Shown here: piece by piece, positions 1-8,324 of the stretch
How positions within the stretch are numbered: the stretch's first letter is position 1
Layout of the letters: every line of letters starts with the position of its first letter
DNA from: Actinacidiphila alni
GTDB lineage: Bacteria > Actinomycetota > Actinomycetes > Streptomycetales > Streptomycetaceae
Assembly: GCF_900112845.1 (NCBI RefSeq)
Contig: NZ_FONG01000007.1
Coordinates: forward strand, 186,001-250,000
DNA: 64,000 nt
Direction of reading: 5' to 3'
The notes under the pieces: model-generated
What the model saw: only the letters and a program-made list of their open reading frames with translations
What the model was told of the DNA's origin: nothing
Database searches by the model: none
Program-made: the position numbers and the translations under genes

Positions 1-95
1 AAGGCATCCCGACCTAAGCGGAACCCCCTACTCTGCGTGCACCACGACGGCTGGGGTCAGCCGTCGGCACACATCAGGGGCCAGGGGGGCAACTC

Positions 96-2318
96 ATGCG
101 TAAACTGCCGGTGTTCTCGGCTGCCATCGTGCTGGCAGCCGCGACACTGGGAGCACTGTCGTCGCCATCGGCGACCGCGCTCCAGCCACCGGTCGGCATC
201 ACCGCCGACAATCTCAGCACGTACCAGACCAACGGCGTCGTCTGGGCGATGGCCCAGGCCAATGGCGTGGTCTTCGCCGGGGGGACCTTCTCCGCGGTCC
301 GGCCCGCCGGATCCGCGGCCGGCACCAATGAGACACCGGCCGCGAACTTCGCGGCCTTCGACGCCGCCACGGGCGCGCCGACCGGCTGCCAGCTCAACTT
401 CACCGTCGGCTCCAACAACGCGACGGTCCGGGCGCTCGCGGTCTCCCCGGACGGCTCCACGCTGTACGCGGGCGGCTTCTTCGGCCAGGTCAACGGGGTC
501 GGGGTGAGCAGCCTCGCCGCCATCGACCTGGCCACCTGCACGGTCAGCACGACCTTCCACCCGGCGGTCTCCGGCACGGTGCGCACCATCGCCGCGACCG
601 CCGGCGCCGTGTACTTCGGCGGCGACGTGACCTCGGTCGGCGGCACCGCCAGGGGACGGTACGCGGCCGTGGACACCTCGGGCGCGCTGCTGCCGTGGTC
701 GCCGGACGCGGACAACCCGGGCCGCGCGCTGGCAATCACCCCGGACGGGCAGGACGCCATCCTCGGCGGCGACTTCAACACCGTCGGCGGCACCGCCTCG
801 CATTCACTGGCCGTGGTCGACACCTCGACCGGCGCACTGGTCAAGGCGTACCCGCCCGGCTTCATCGACGCGACCTCGGTCACCAAGTCGATCTACGTCG
901 ACCCGGCGAGCAACGCCTTCTACACCGGCAACGAGGGCACCGGCGGCGGTGTCTTCGACGGCCGGATCGCGCTCAGCCTCACGGACTTCAACCAGATCTG
1001 GCGGGACAACTGCCTGGGCGCCACGCAGACCGTCGCGGTCTACGGCACGGTGCTCTACAGCGGCTCGCACGCGCACGACTGCTCCAGCATGGGCGAGTAC
1101 CCGGACTCCACCCGCAAGCACCTGCTCGCGGAGTCCGTCACCGACCCGCACCTGCTGTCCTGGTACCCGGACACCAATGACGGGATCGGCGAGAAGATCG
1201 GCCCGCGCGTCATGACGGTCTCCTCCTCCGGGGGCACCGACTACATGTGGGTCGGCGGCGAGTTCACCACCGTCAACGGCGCCGCGCAGCAGGGCCTGAC
1301 GCGCTTCTCCAACGGCGCGGACACCGGCGCCCCGACGCTGCCGCAGACCGCAGCGAGCAGCATCGACCCGGGCTCGGTCAAGGTCACCTGGCAGTCCAGC
1401 ACGGACAACGACGACGGCACCCTGACGTACCGCGTCTACCGCAACGGCGGTACGACGCCCGTCTACACCGTCACCGGTGACTCCAAGCCGTGGATCCGGC
1501 CGCAGATCACCTTCACCGACACCAATGTCACGCCCGGCGTGAAGTACCTCTACCGCGTCTCGGCCAGTGACGGCACCAACACCAGCGCCCTGTCGCCGAA
1601 CGTGGCGGCCACCGTGCCCACCACGGCCGAGGCGTACCCGACGCAGGTCCTCGCGGACGGCGCGAATCTGTACTGGCGCTACGACGCGGCCTCCGGCTCG
1701 TACAACGCGGACAACTCGGCGTCCGACGACAGCGGGATCAGCGTCGGCGGGCCGGTGCACGCGGTGACGCCCGGTGCGGTGCCCGGGTCGAAGGCGTACA
1801 CCTTCAACGGCTCCACCCAGTGGACGTACAGCGACCGGCAGCACCCCACGCCGTCGACGTACAGCATCGAGACGTGGTTCAAGACCACCACGACCTCGGG
1901 CGGCAAGCTGATCGGCTTCGGCAATCTGCCGACCGAGACCAGCGGCAATTACGACAAGCACATCTACATGACCAACAGCGGTCAGCTGATCTTCGGCGTC
2001 TACACCGGCACCACCCGCACCATCGCCACGCCCGGCGGCGGCTACAACGACGGCGCCTGGCACCAGGTCGTCGCCACACAGGGGCCGAACGGCATGCGGC
2101 TGTACGTGGACGGCGTGCTCAAGGCGAGCAACACCTCCATCACCACCAGCCAGAACTTCAACGGCTACTGGCGGGTCGGCGGGGACAATCTGAACGGCTG
2201 GCCGTCGCAGCCGTCGAGCAACTTCTTCGCCGGCTCCATCGACGAGGCCGCCGTCTTCCCGACGGTCCTGTCCGCGAGCCAGGTCGCCAACCAGTACGCG
2301 CTGGGGACCGCTCCGTGA
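96..2318 (+). CDS. Secreted beta-propeller / FnIII / LamG protein
   Basis: Predicted secreted protein of 740 residues. Residues 1-28 form a Sec signal peptide (MRKL, hydrophobic core, ending SATA). Residues about 30-405 hold repeated blades of the type LAVSPDGSTLYAGG and GGDFNTVGGTA, which look like a delta-60 or propeller-like repeat domain. Residues about 410-508 fit a fibronectin type III domain (SVKVTWQSSTDND...YRVSASDGTNTSALS). Residues about 565-740 fit a concanavalin A-like LamG lectin fold (YSIETWFKTTTTSGGKLIGF, then MRLYVDGVLKAS). No catalytic motif is recognised, so a role in binding extracellular glycan or matrix is inference. The ATG has a GGGGGG tract just upstream. The stop overlaps the next start as GTGA, so the downstream lipoprotein is probably co-translated. 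It lies directly before a polysaccharide locus. Confidence 0.85.
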   Translation: MRKLPVFSAAIVLAAATLGALSSPSATALQPPVGITADNLSTYQTNGVVWAMAQANGVVFAGGTFSAVRPAGSAAGTNETPAANFAAFDAATGAPTGCQLNFTVGSNNATVRALAVSPDGSTLYAGGFFGQVNGVGVSSLAAIDLATCTVSTTFHPAVSGTVRTIAATAGAVYFGGDVTSVGGTARGRYAAVDTSGALLPWSPDADNPGRALAITPDGQDAILGGDFNTVGGTASHSLAVVDTSTGALVKAYPPGFIDATSVTKSIYVDPASNAFYTGNEGTGGGVFDGRIALSLTDFNQIWRDNCLGATQTVAVYGTVLYSGSHAHDCSSMGEYPDSTRKHLLAESVTDPHLLSWYPDTNDGIGEKIGPRVMTVSSSGGTDYMWVGGEFTTVNGAAQQGLTRFSNGADTGAPTLPQTAASSIDPGSVKVTWQSSTDNDDGTLTYRVYRNGGTTPVYTVTGDSKPWIRPQITFTDTNVTPGVKYLYRVSASDGTNTSALSPNVAATVPTTAEAYPTQVLADGANLYWRYDAASGSYNADNSASDDSGISVGGPVHAVTPGAVPGSKAYTFNGSTQWTYSDRQHPTPSTYSIETWFKTTTTSGGKLIGFGNLPTETSGNYDKHIYMTNSGQLIFGVYTGTTRTIATPGGGYNDGAWHQVVATQGPNGMRLYVDGVLKASNTSITTSQNFNGYWRVGGDNLNGWPSQPSSNFFAGSIDEAAVFPTVLSASQVANQYALGTAP

Positions 2319-3067
2319 TCCGGATCCACCGCCGCGCTGCCGCCGCCGTCCTCGTGACGGCGGCGGCGGTGCTGCTCTCCGGCTGCGGGGGCGGCGGCCA
2401 CGACACGGCGGCCGACGGCAAGTCCAAGGACAAGGCGACGGCGACGGTTTCCGCGCCTTCGGCGGGCGGTACGGCGCCGGCTCCTTCCGCGTCGTCCACC
2501 GGCGCCCAGGACCCCGGGACGACCGAGGCGCCCGGCTCGGCCGCCGACGCGCCCAAGGTGCCGGACGCGCAGCTCACCCCGCCCGGCGGCGGCACTTTCA
2601 CCGCCGAACAGAAGACGTACCTGTCCGGGCGCGTGCCCAAGGGCACCGACCCGGTGGCCGTGCTCGAAGGCGGCCAGGAGATCTGCGACCGGCTGACGCG
2701 TACGGCCGCGACCGACAAGGACGCGGCGGCCACCGCGATCGTCACCGGAGACATCACCATGGCGGGCGCCGAGGCCGCCGTGGACAGCCTCTGCCCCGAC
2801 CTGAAGCCGGTGATCACGGCGGCGTCCCGCGGCTTCGCGGACGGTACGTTCACGGTCGCGGCCACGGCCGTCGCCGGCAAGTCGGTGGCGCCGGGGCACT
2901 ACCGGGCGCCGCACCCGTCGCCGAACTGCACCTGGCGGGTGACCGGGAAGGGCGGCGGCGTGCTGGACTCGGGGTCCTCGGGCTCCCCCGGCGGCGCCCG
3001 GCTGACCGTCCCGGCGGGCGCGCGCGGGGTGACCTCCAGCGGCTGCTACGCCTGGCTGGCGGGCTGA
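2315..3067 (+). CDS. Putative lipoprotein
   Basis: 250-residue protein starting at a GTG that overlaps the preceding stop by four bases (GTGA). The N-terminus has a positively charged n-region (VIRIHRR), a hydrophobic stretch and the lipobox LLSGC, with Cys24 the predicted lipidated residue. Residues about 30-85 are a low-complexity Ala/Ser/Thr/Pro linker. The remainder holds a small alpha-helical part (KTYLSGRVPKGTDPVAVLEGGQ) and a C-terminal part with Cys residues (PNCTWRVTGKGG, SSGCYAWL). No enzyme family is recognised. Overlap with the secreted LamG protein suggests the two work together at the cell surface. The whole block is followed by a glycosyltransferase gene. Confidence 0.8.
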   Translation: MIRIHRRAAAAVLVTAAAVLLSGCGGGGHDTAADGKSKDKATATVSAPSAGGTAPAPSASSTGAQDPGTTEAPGSAADAPKVPDAQLTPPGGGTFTAEQKTYLSGRVPKGTDPVAVLEGGQEICDRLTRTAATDKDAAATAIVTGDITMAGAEAAVDSLCPDLKPVITAASRGFADGTFTVAATAVAGKSVAPGHYRAPHPSPNCTWRVTGKGGGVLDSGSSGSPGGARLTVPAGARGVTSSGCYAWLAG

Positions 3068-3135
3068 CGACCACAACGCCCCGGGAAAGCGGGACGTACG
3101 AGATGAACGACGTACGAGATGAACGGAGACAGCGC

Positions 3136-3960
3136 ATGAGCAGGCTGCCGATCGTGGTGGCGATACCGACGAAGAACGAGGCGGAGAACATCGCCCGTAC
3201 GGTGTCGTCGGTCATCGACCATGTGCAGGCGGTCGTCGTGGTCGACTCGGCCAGCACCGACGACACCTGCAAGATCGCGGCGGAGCTGGGCGCGGAGATC
3301 GTCGAGTACGCGTGGGACGGCCGCTACCCGAAGAAGAAGCAGTGGTGCCTGGACCATGTGCGCACCGAGATCCCGTGGCTGCTCTTCCTCGACGGCGACG
3401 AGACGCCGAGCCCGGAGCTGCTGGCCGAACTGGCGGTGGCCTTCGCGGCCGGGCCGCCGTCCGTCGCGGCCTTCGACATCCCGCTGGGCTACTGGTTCGC
3501 GGGGCGGCGGCTGCGGCACGGCTACACCATCGTCAAGCGCGCCCTGCTGGACCGCACCCGCTGTCACTTCCCCGAGCTGGGCGACCTCGACGCGCCAGGG
3601 ATGGGCGAACAGGAGGGCCACTACCAGCCCGTGGCGCCCTCGGCGGCCCGGCTGCGCTCCCCCATCGAGCACGAGGACCTGGACCCGGTGCGCACCTGGT
3701 TCGAGCGGCACAACCGCTACTCGGACTGGGAGGCGTGGCTGGAGCTGAACCCGGCGGTGAAGGAGGAGATCCGGCAGGTCAAGACCCGCCAGGGCCAGCT
3801 CTTCCACAAGGCGCCGTTCAAGCCGCTGGTGTCCTTCGCGTACGCCTACGTCTACAAGCGCGGTTTCCTCGACGGCCGGGCGGGCCTGGACTACGCGCTC
3901 GCCATGAGCTTCTACCGCTGGCAGATCGGCCTCAAGACGCGCGAGGGCCGCAAGGACTGA
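3136..3960 (+). CDS. Glycosyltransferase family 2
   Basis: 274-residue cytoplasmic GT-A fold glycosyltransferase. The N-terminus reads PIVVAIPTKNEAENIARTV, the usual nucleotide-binding strand of GT2 enzymes. DSASTDDT follows, and the metal-binding DxD-type motif appears as LFLDGDET near residues 83-90. The family moves an activated sugar onto a lipid-linked or glycan acceptor; donor and acceptor cannot be read from sequence. The ATG at 3136 was chosen because GGAG lies about seven bases upstream. An in-frame ATG at 3103 would add eleven residues. The C-terminal part (KAPFKPLVSFAYAYVYKRGFLDG) resembles WaaE/KdtX-like GT2 proteins. It opens the exopolysaccharide locus. Confidence 0.88.
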   Translation: MSRLPIVVAIPTKNEAENIARTVSSVIDHVQAVVVVDSASTDDTCKIAAELGAEIVEYAWDGRYPKKKQWCLDHVRTEIPWLLFLDGDETPSPELLAELAVAFAAGPPSVAAFDIPLGYWFAGRRLRHGYTIVKRALLDRTRCHFPELGDLDAPGMGEQEGHYQPVAPSAARLRSPIEHEDLDPVRTWFERHNRYSDWEAWLELNPAVKEEIRQVKTRQGQLFHKAPFKPLVSFAYAYVYKRGFLDGRAGLDYALAMSFYRWQIGLKTREGRKD

Positions 3961-3971
3961 ACTCCCGTCGT

Positions 3972-4015
3972 ACGGCCCCCGGTCCGGTGCGCGCGGCGCG
4001 CGTGCCGGGGGCCGT
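3972..4015. terminator. Bidirectional terminator between convergent genes
   Basis: An 11-bp perfect stem (acggcccccgg paired with ccgggggccgt) encloses a GC-rich loop that can itself pair. It sits between the GT2 stop and the stop of the convergent GT4 gene. There is no T-tract, which is usual for streptomycete hairpin terminators. Confidence 0.65.
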
Positions 4016-4063
4016 CCGTGAGCCGCGTCCCGGGACCCGGGGTCCGGGGCGCACGCGGGGGCG

Positions 4064-5209
4064 TCACCCGGCGCGGGTGACGCCCCTGTACACCTCCAGC
4101 AGGGTGTCCACGACCGCGCCGATCGAGAACCTGTCCCGGATCAGCCGCCAGGCGGCGTCGGACGCCTCCTCGTTGGCGGCCGGGTCGAGCAGTTCCAGGA
4201 TCGCCTGGCCGACCAGCGGGCCGTTGTCCGCGTCGGGGTCGCTGTCCGTCAGCCGCCCGGCGCCCGCCGCCTCGACGTCCGGCGACAGGCCGCCGGTGCG
4301 GGTCACCACCACGGGCAGGCCGACCGACATCGCCTCCAGGATCGAGACGGCGAACGGCTCGACGACGGACGGCAGGACGTACACGTCCGCGGCCTTCAGC
4401 TGCTTCAGCACGTCCTCGTGGCCGAGCGCGCCCACGCACTCCAGCGAGTCCGCGACGCCCAGCTCCGCCGCCAGCTCCTTCATCGGACCGGTCAGATCAC
4501 CGGTGTCGGGACCGGCCAGCACGAACCGGGCGTCCGGGTACTTCGCCAGCACCGCCGGCATCGCCGCCACGAAGTCCTCCGGGCGCTTGCGCTTCTGCAC
4601 CCGGGCCAGATAGAGCACCGTCGGCGGCCGGTCGCCGCGCGGCGGCCTGCGCTCCTGCAACGTCACGCCGTTGACCAGCCGGTGGAACGTGGACAGCGGG
4701 GTGTCGGGCACCACCGCCTGGACGCCCTCGCGCTCCATCTCCGTCAGGTGCAGGATCGCGTCCGCCTTGCGCAGCACCCGCTTCATGCCCAGCACGTCCA
4801 CGGCCCGCGCGAACAGCTTCTCCGTCGGGTCGATCATCCCGTGCGTCTGGATCACCAGCGGCACCCCCGCCTCGATCGCGACCAGCGCGAACGGGAGCGT
4901 GATCAGGTCCCTCATGAGGTGGACGTGGACCACGTCCGCCGCCTTCACCATCCGGCGCGCGCGGGCCAGCAGGCCCGGCGAGGTGATGCCGCTCACCTCG
5001 AACGGCAGCACGTGCCGTGCCTGGTGCACGAAGGACGGCACTCCCTCGACCTCCGTCGGCAGCGGGCCCGTGAAGCCGTCGCCCAGCGTGGCGATCCGGG
5101 CGTCGACGCCTTGCGCTCGCAGCCCCTTCGACAGGTTCAGCGCCACCCGCGTGGGGCCGCCGAAGTCGTTCGTCGGCGTATGCAGCGTGACGACATGCAG
5201 CACTCTCAT
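4064..5209 (-). CDS. Glycosyltransferase family 4 (GT-B)
   Basis: 381-residue GT-B glycosyltransferase. The N-terminal Rossmann domain starts MRVLHVVTLHTPTNDFGGPTRVALNLSKGL, with the glycine-rich acceptor loop of GT4 enzymes. The C-terminal donor domain begins near VLYLARVQKRKRPEDFV and carries the E-x7-E motif (EPFAVSILEAMSVGLPVV) that contacts the nucleotide sugar. No signal peptide is present. The ATG is preceded by GGGGAGC at good spacing. It is transcribed away from the Wzy-like gene and towards GT2, so it forms its own unit. Its likely role is adding one sugar to the lipid-linked repeat unit; which sugar is unknown. Confidence 0.88.
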   Translation of the reverse strand: MRVLHVVTLHTPTNDFGGPTRVALNLSKGLRAQGVDARIATLGDGFTGPLPTEVEGVPSFVHQARHVLPFEVSGITSPGLLARARRMVKAADVVHVHLMRDLITLPFALVAIEAGVPLVIQTHGMIDPTEKLFARAVDVLGMKRVLRKADAILHLTEMEREGVQAVVPDTPLSTFHRLVNGVTLQERRPPRGDRPPTVLYLARVQKRKRPEDFVAAMPAVLAKYPDARFVLAGPDTGDLTGPMKELAAELGVADSLECVGALGHEDVLKQLKAADVYVLPSVVEPFAVSILEAMSVGLPVVVTRTGGLSPDVEAAGAGRLTDSDPDADNGPLVGQAILELLDPAANEEASDAAWRLIRDRFSIGAVVDTLLEVYRGVTRAG

Positions 5210-5377
5210 TTTTTGCTCCCCACCCCGGTCCGCCGGCGCCCCCGCGCCTCGGGGTCACTTTATCCTCGCGCCGCCGTCACCAAGGGTTCGCTTCCGGAAG
5301 TGGGTGCCCGTAGGGGCGCGGGGAACTGCGCACTCCGCAGCTAGACTCGGCTCGGGGAGCACGAAGGGGGGTGGGCC
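5210..5377. promoter_or_regulatory. Divergent promoter region with a streptomycete repeat-like motif
   Basis: This 168-bp gap separates divergent genes. It holds the sequence gtaggggcgcggggaactgc (from 5310), which I recall as a common intergenic motif in streptomycetes. TAGACT at 5343-5348 fits a -10 box for the downstream polymerase gene. No clear -35 box was found at standard spacing. Confidence 0.35.
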
Positions 5378-6865
5378 ATGGCCCTGGACGTCGAGCAGGT
5401 GCGGCTGGACACGGACGCGGCCGAGGCCGCGAGATCCGTGCCGCGCGCAGCGCTGTCGCGGGCACTCGCCGTACCCCTCGTGATCGCCCTGGTGGGGTTC
5501 CTGCCGGCGTATGTGACGGCGCAGAGCGGCACAGGGGTGCGGGACACCGCGTACTGGCTGCAGCTGACGCTGACGGTGTACGGCGGCGGCCGCCTCGCGG
5601 CCATGGTGCTGACCCGCCGCAGGCGACTGATCCAGGGCGCGTTCTGGCTCTTCGTGTACGTGGCCATGGGCGTCGCCCCGCTGGCGCAGGCGGTCATCGG
5701 GCAGGTCCCGACACCGGTGGTGGGCCCGCGCTCGGACACCACGACGGCGATCACCCTCGTACTGATCGGCTGCGTCGCCTTCGACGTGGGCGCCCTGCTG
5801 GCCCGGCACCGCCCGGCGGCGCGGATCAGGAAGGCCCGCCCGCAGGCGTCGGTGTCACGGCGCCGGCTGTGGCTGCTGATCGTCGTGGCGTATCTCGGCA
5901 GCGCCCTGTGCATCGTCAAACTCGGCGGCCCCGCCGTCTTCTTCACCAGCCGCCAGAGCATCAGCGAATCGGTGCAGGCCAACGGCCTGGCGGGCAGCGG
6001 CGGCGACAGCCATGTCGGCTCGGCCTTCATCCGCGGCTTCGGCACCGTACCGGCCCTGCTGGCCATGCTGTTCCTGATCCGCTGGATGATCACCTCGCGG
6101 ATCGCCCGCCGCCGCCCGCTGGCGATCGCCGCACTGGCCGGTCTCGTGGTGATCAACGCGATCGTGAACAACCCGGTCTCGAACCCGCGCTACTGGTTCC
6201 TGACCGTCGTCTTCTCGCTGCTGTTCACGGCCTTCCCGCGCAGCCCGGTGATGTACCGCACGGCGCTGGTGACGGGCGTGGTCGCGGCGCTGGTGCTCTT
6301 CCCGTTCCTGGACCGTTTCCGGTACGACTCGGGCGGCTACCACCCGGTGGAGTCCACGTCGGTGCTGGAGCCGCTGACGCTCAAGGACTACGACCAGATC
6401 GGGATGTTCGCGAACACCATCACCTTCGTGAAGTCCGGTGCCGGGCACTCCAACGGCAAGCAGCTGGCCGCCGACGCCTTCTTCTTCGTGCCGCGTTCGG
6501 TGTGGCACGGCAAACCGCTGGACTCCGGCGTGCAGGTCGGCCAGTGGATGGGCATGACCAACACCAATCTGTCGTCGCCGCTGTGGGCCGAATTGTGGCT
6601 GGACTTCGGCCCGCTGGGCATGACCGGCGGTTTCCTGCTGCTGGGCTACTTCTGTGCCCGCGGCGACCGCAGATACGCCCAGCGCACCCTGGAGGAGGGC
6701 CGCCCCGGCACGGTGATGGCCGTGGTGATCCCGCTGGTGTGCGGCTACTCCTTCATCCTGCTGCGCGGCCCGCTGCTCCAGGCGTCGGGCCGGATCGGCA
6801 TCGCGGCGGTGTGCCTGCTGCTGGTGACGACCTTCAGCGAGGACCGGCGGAAGATCCTGCGGTGA
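5378..6865 (+). CDS. Wzy-like polysaccharide polymerase, multi-span membrane protein
   Basis: 495-residue integral membrane protein with about ten to twelve hydrophobic segments (for example VPLVIALVGFLPAYV, LWLLIVVAYLGSALCIV, LAIAALAGLVVINAIV). The pattern of paired helices around a large polar loop (residues about 315-400, FRYDSGGYHPVEST...FFFVPRSVWHGKPLDSGV) matches the O-antigen ligase/polymerase superfamily, including the late FVPRSVW-type segment. The expected role is joining flipped lipid-linked repeat units outside the membrane. Neighbouring Wzx-like and Wzz-like genes on the other strand support a Wzy-dependent pathway. Its 3' end overlaps the convergent flippase gene by 32 bp. The assignment is by topology and context, since Wzy proteins are poorly conserved. 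Confidence 0.75.
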   Translation: MALDVEQVRLDTDAAEAARSVPRAALSRALAVPLVIALVGFLPAYVTAQSGTGVRDTAYWLQLTLTVYGGGRLAAMVLTRRRRLIQGAFWLFVYVAMGVAPLAQAVIGQVPTPVVGPRSDTTTAITLVLIGCVAFDVGALLARHRPAARIRKARPQASVSRRRLWLLIVVAYLGSALCIVKLGGPAVFFTSRQSISESVQANGLAGSGGDSHVGSAFIRGFGTVPALLAMLFLIRWMITSRIARRRPLAIAALAGLVVINAIVNNPVSNPRYWFLTVVFSLLFTAFPRSPVMYRTALVTGVVAALVLFPFLDRFRYDSGGYHPVESTSVLEPLTLKDYDQIGMFANTITFVKSGAGHSNGKQLAADAFFFVPRSVWHGKPLDSGVQVGQWMGMTNTNLSSPLWAELWLDFGPLGMTGGFLLLGYFCARGDRRYAQRTLEEGRPGTVMAVVIPLVCGYSFILLRGPLLQASGRIGIAAVCLLLVTTFSEDRRKILR

Positions 6866-8324
6866 GGCCCTGGGCCGTGGGGCCCGGCGCCTGACCGGCG
6901 GGGGCCGGTGCGGGCGTCCGCTTGACGGCGAGGATCCGCAGCCACAGCGCCGCCGCCTTGAAGGCCGAGCCCAGACACAGGCCCCAGGCGGCGCCCATCA
7001 CCCCGTCCAGCCGGTAGCCGGCCAGCATGAGGGCGACCGACGCGAGCGAGAACACCACCTGGATCGGCAGCGTCGCCTTCGGCCGCAGCACGCGCAGCGT
7101 GAGCAGGGCGCTGGTGCCGAGCGCGATGCCCGCGTACTGGCTGCCGGAGGCCGCCAGCAGCGAGGAGGACGCCGCCCAGGTGTCGCCGAGGAGCTGGCGG
7201 CCGACGTGGTCGGGCAGCAGCATCAGCACGATCGTCCAGGACGCCGCGATCCAGGCGAGGACGACGGCCAGTACGGCGGTCGCGCGCACCTTGTCGTCGG
7301 CGCCGCGGACCCGGTTGAGCAGCGGCGGCCCGAAGGCGGTCGCGGAGTTGAACAGCACGTTCATCGGGCCGAAGAGCGTGGTGGCGCCGCGCAGCGCGCC
7401 GACGGCCAGCGGCGCGGCGAACAGGCCGAGGCCGACGACCGCCAGCTGGCTGGTGGCGTTGCCGACGCCGAATTCGATGACGAAACGCTGCCCGAGGTGC
7501 CCGCGCCGCACGAATTTCCGCAGGTCCAGCGGCGCCCCCTTGACCTTGGGCGCGAGCAGCGCGGCGGCCACCAGCAGCGCGGGCACCGCGGACAGCCCCC
7601 AGACGGCGACCAGGCGTACGGCGCCGGCCCCGTGCGGCTGCATCGCCAGCGCGGGGACGGCCACGGCCAGCCGTACGGTGTCGGCGGCGAGCGCGTAGTG
7701 CGGCAGCCGCAGGGCGGAGAAGCAGTAGCGCAGGCCGTCCTGGGTGAGCACGATCGGCAGCACCAGGCCGAGTACGGCCAGGCCGCGGGCGGTGCCGCCG
7801 GGGACGAAGGCGAGCGCGGCGGCCATGGTGAGGCCGATGACGGCGGACGCGACGGCGGTGAAGGCGGCGGCGCTGCGGCAGGCGGCGCGCACCCGGTCGG
7901 CGCCGCGTTCCAGCACCAGCGCCTGGCCGACGTAGGAGACATTGATGCCGAGCAGCACCGTGAAGACCATGTAGACCATGGAGAACACGGAGAAGGCGGC
8001 GGCGCTGGACAGCCGTGCGGCCACCACCAGCACGATGATGTTGGTGAACGCGGCGACGCCCTGATCGGCGACGGAGCTGACGATGGCGGCCTTGGTGCCC
8101 GCCTTCCGCCCGCCGTCCTCGCCGTCGCCCTCCCCCGCATCGTCGGCAGCGGAATGCTCGGCCGGCGGCGGGTCGTAGGGATCGCCGTTCCGGTCGCCGT
8201 ACGGATCGCCGTACAGGTCGGTGCCACCGGCGGGCGGGTCGAACCCGCCGTCGCCGTACGCGTACTCGGCCCCGGGGCCCGCGGCGGCCGTCGTGACGGG
8301 GTGCCGCGGGTCGGGGCCGGTCAA
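6834..8324 (-). CDS. Polysaccharide flippase, Wzx/MATE-like
   Basis: 496-residue membrane protein with about twelve to fourteen predicted helices (such as GVAAFTNIIVLVVAARLSSA and AFTAVASAVIGLTMAAALAFV), typical of Wzx-type flippases of the MOP superfamily. It would move lipid-linked repeat units across the membrane. About 60 N-terminal residues are acidic, Gly/Asp/Pro-rich and cytosolic (YGDPYGDRNGDPYDPP). No ATG or GTG lies in a sensible position. The best start is a TTG at 8324 whose last bases overlap the stop of the upstream Wzz-like gene as TTGA. That implies translational coupling, and no separate ribosome binding site is visible. The 3' end overlaps the convergent polymerase gene. Confidence 0.8.
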   Translation of the reverse strand: MTGPDPRHPVTTAAAGPGAEYAYGDGGFDPPAGGTDLYGDPYGDRNGDPYDPPPAEHSAADDAGEGDGEDGGRKAGTKAAIVSSVADQGVAAFTNIIVLVVAARLSSAAAFSVFSMVYMVFTVLLGINVSYVGQALVLERGADRVRAACRSAAAFTAVASAVIGLTMAAALAFVPGGTARGLAVLGLVLPIVLTQDGLRYCFSALRLPHYALAADTVRLAVAVPALAMQPHGAGAVRLVAVWGLSAVPALLVAAALLAPKVKGAPLDLRKFVRRGHLGQRFVIEFGVGNATSQLAVVGLGLFAAPLAVGALRGATTLFGPMNVLFNSATAFGPPLLNRVRGADDKVRATAVLAVVLAWIAASWTIVLMLLPDHVGRQLLGDTWAASSSLLAASGSQYAGIALGTSALLTLRVLRPKATLPIQVVFSLASVALMLAGYRLDGVMGAAWGLCLGSAFKAAALWLRILAVKRTPAPAPAGQAPGPTAQGLTAGSSAGPR

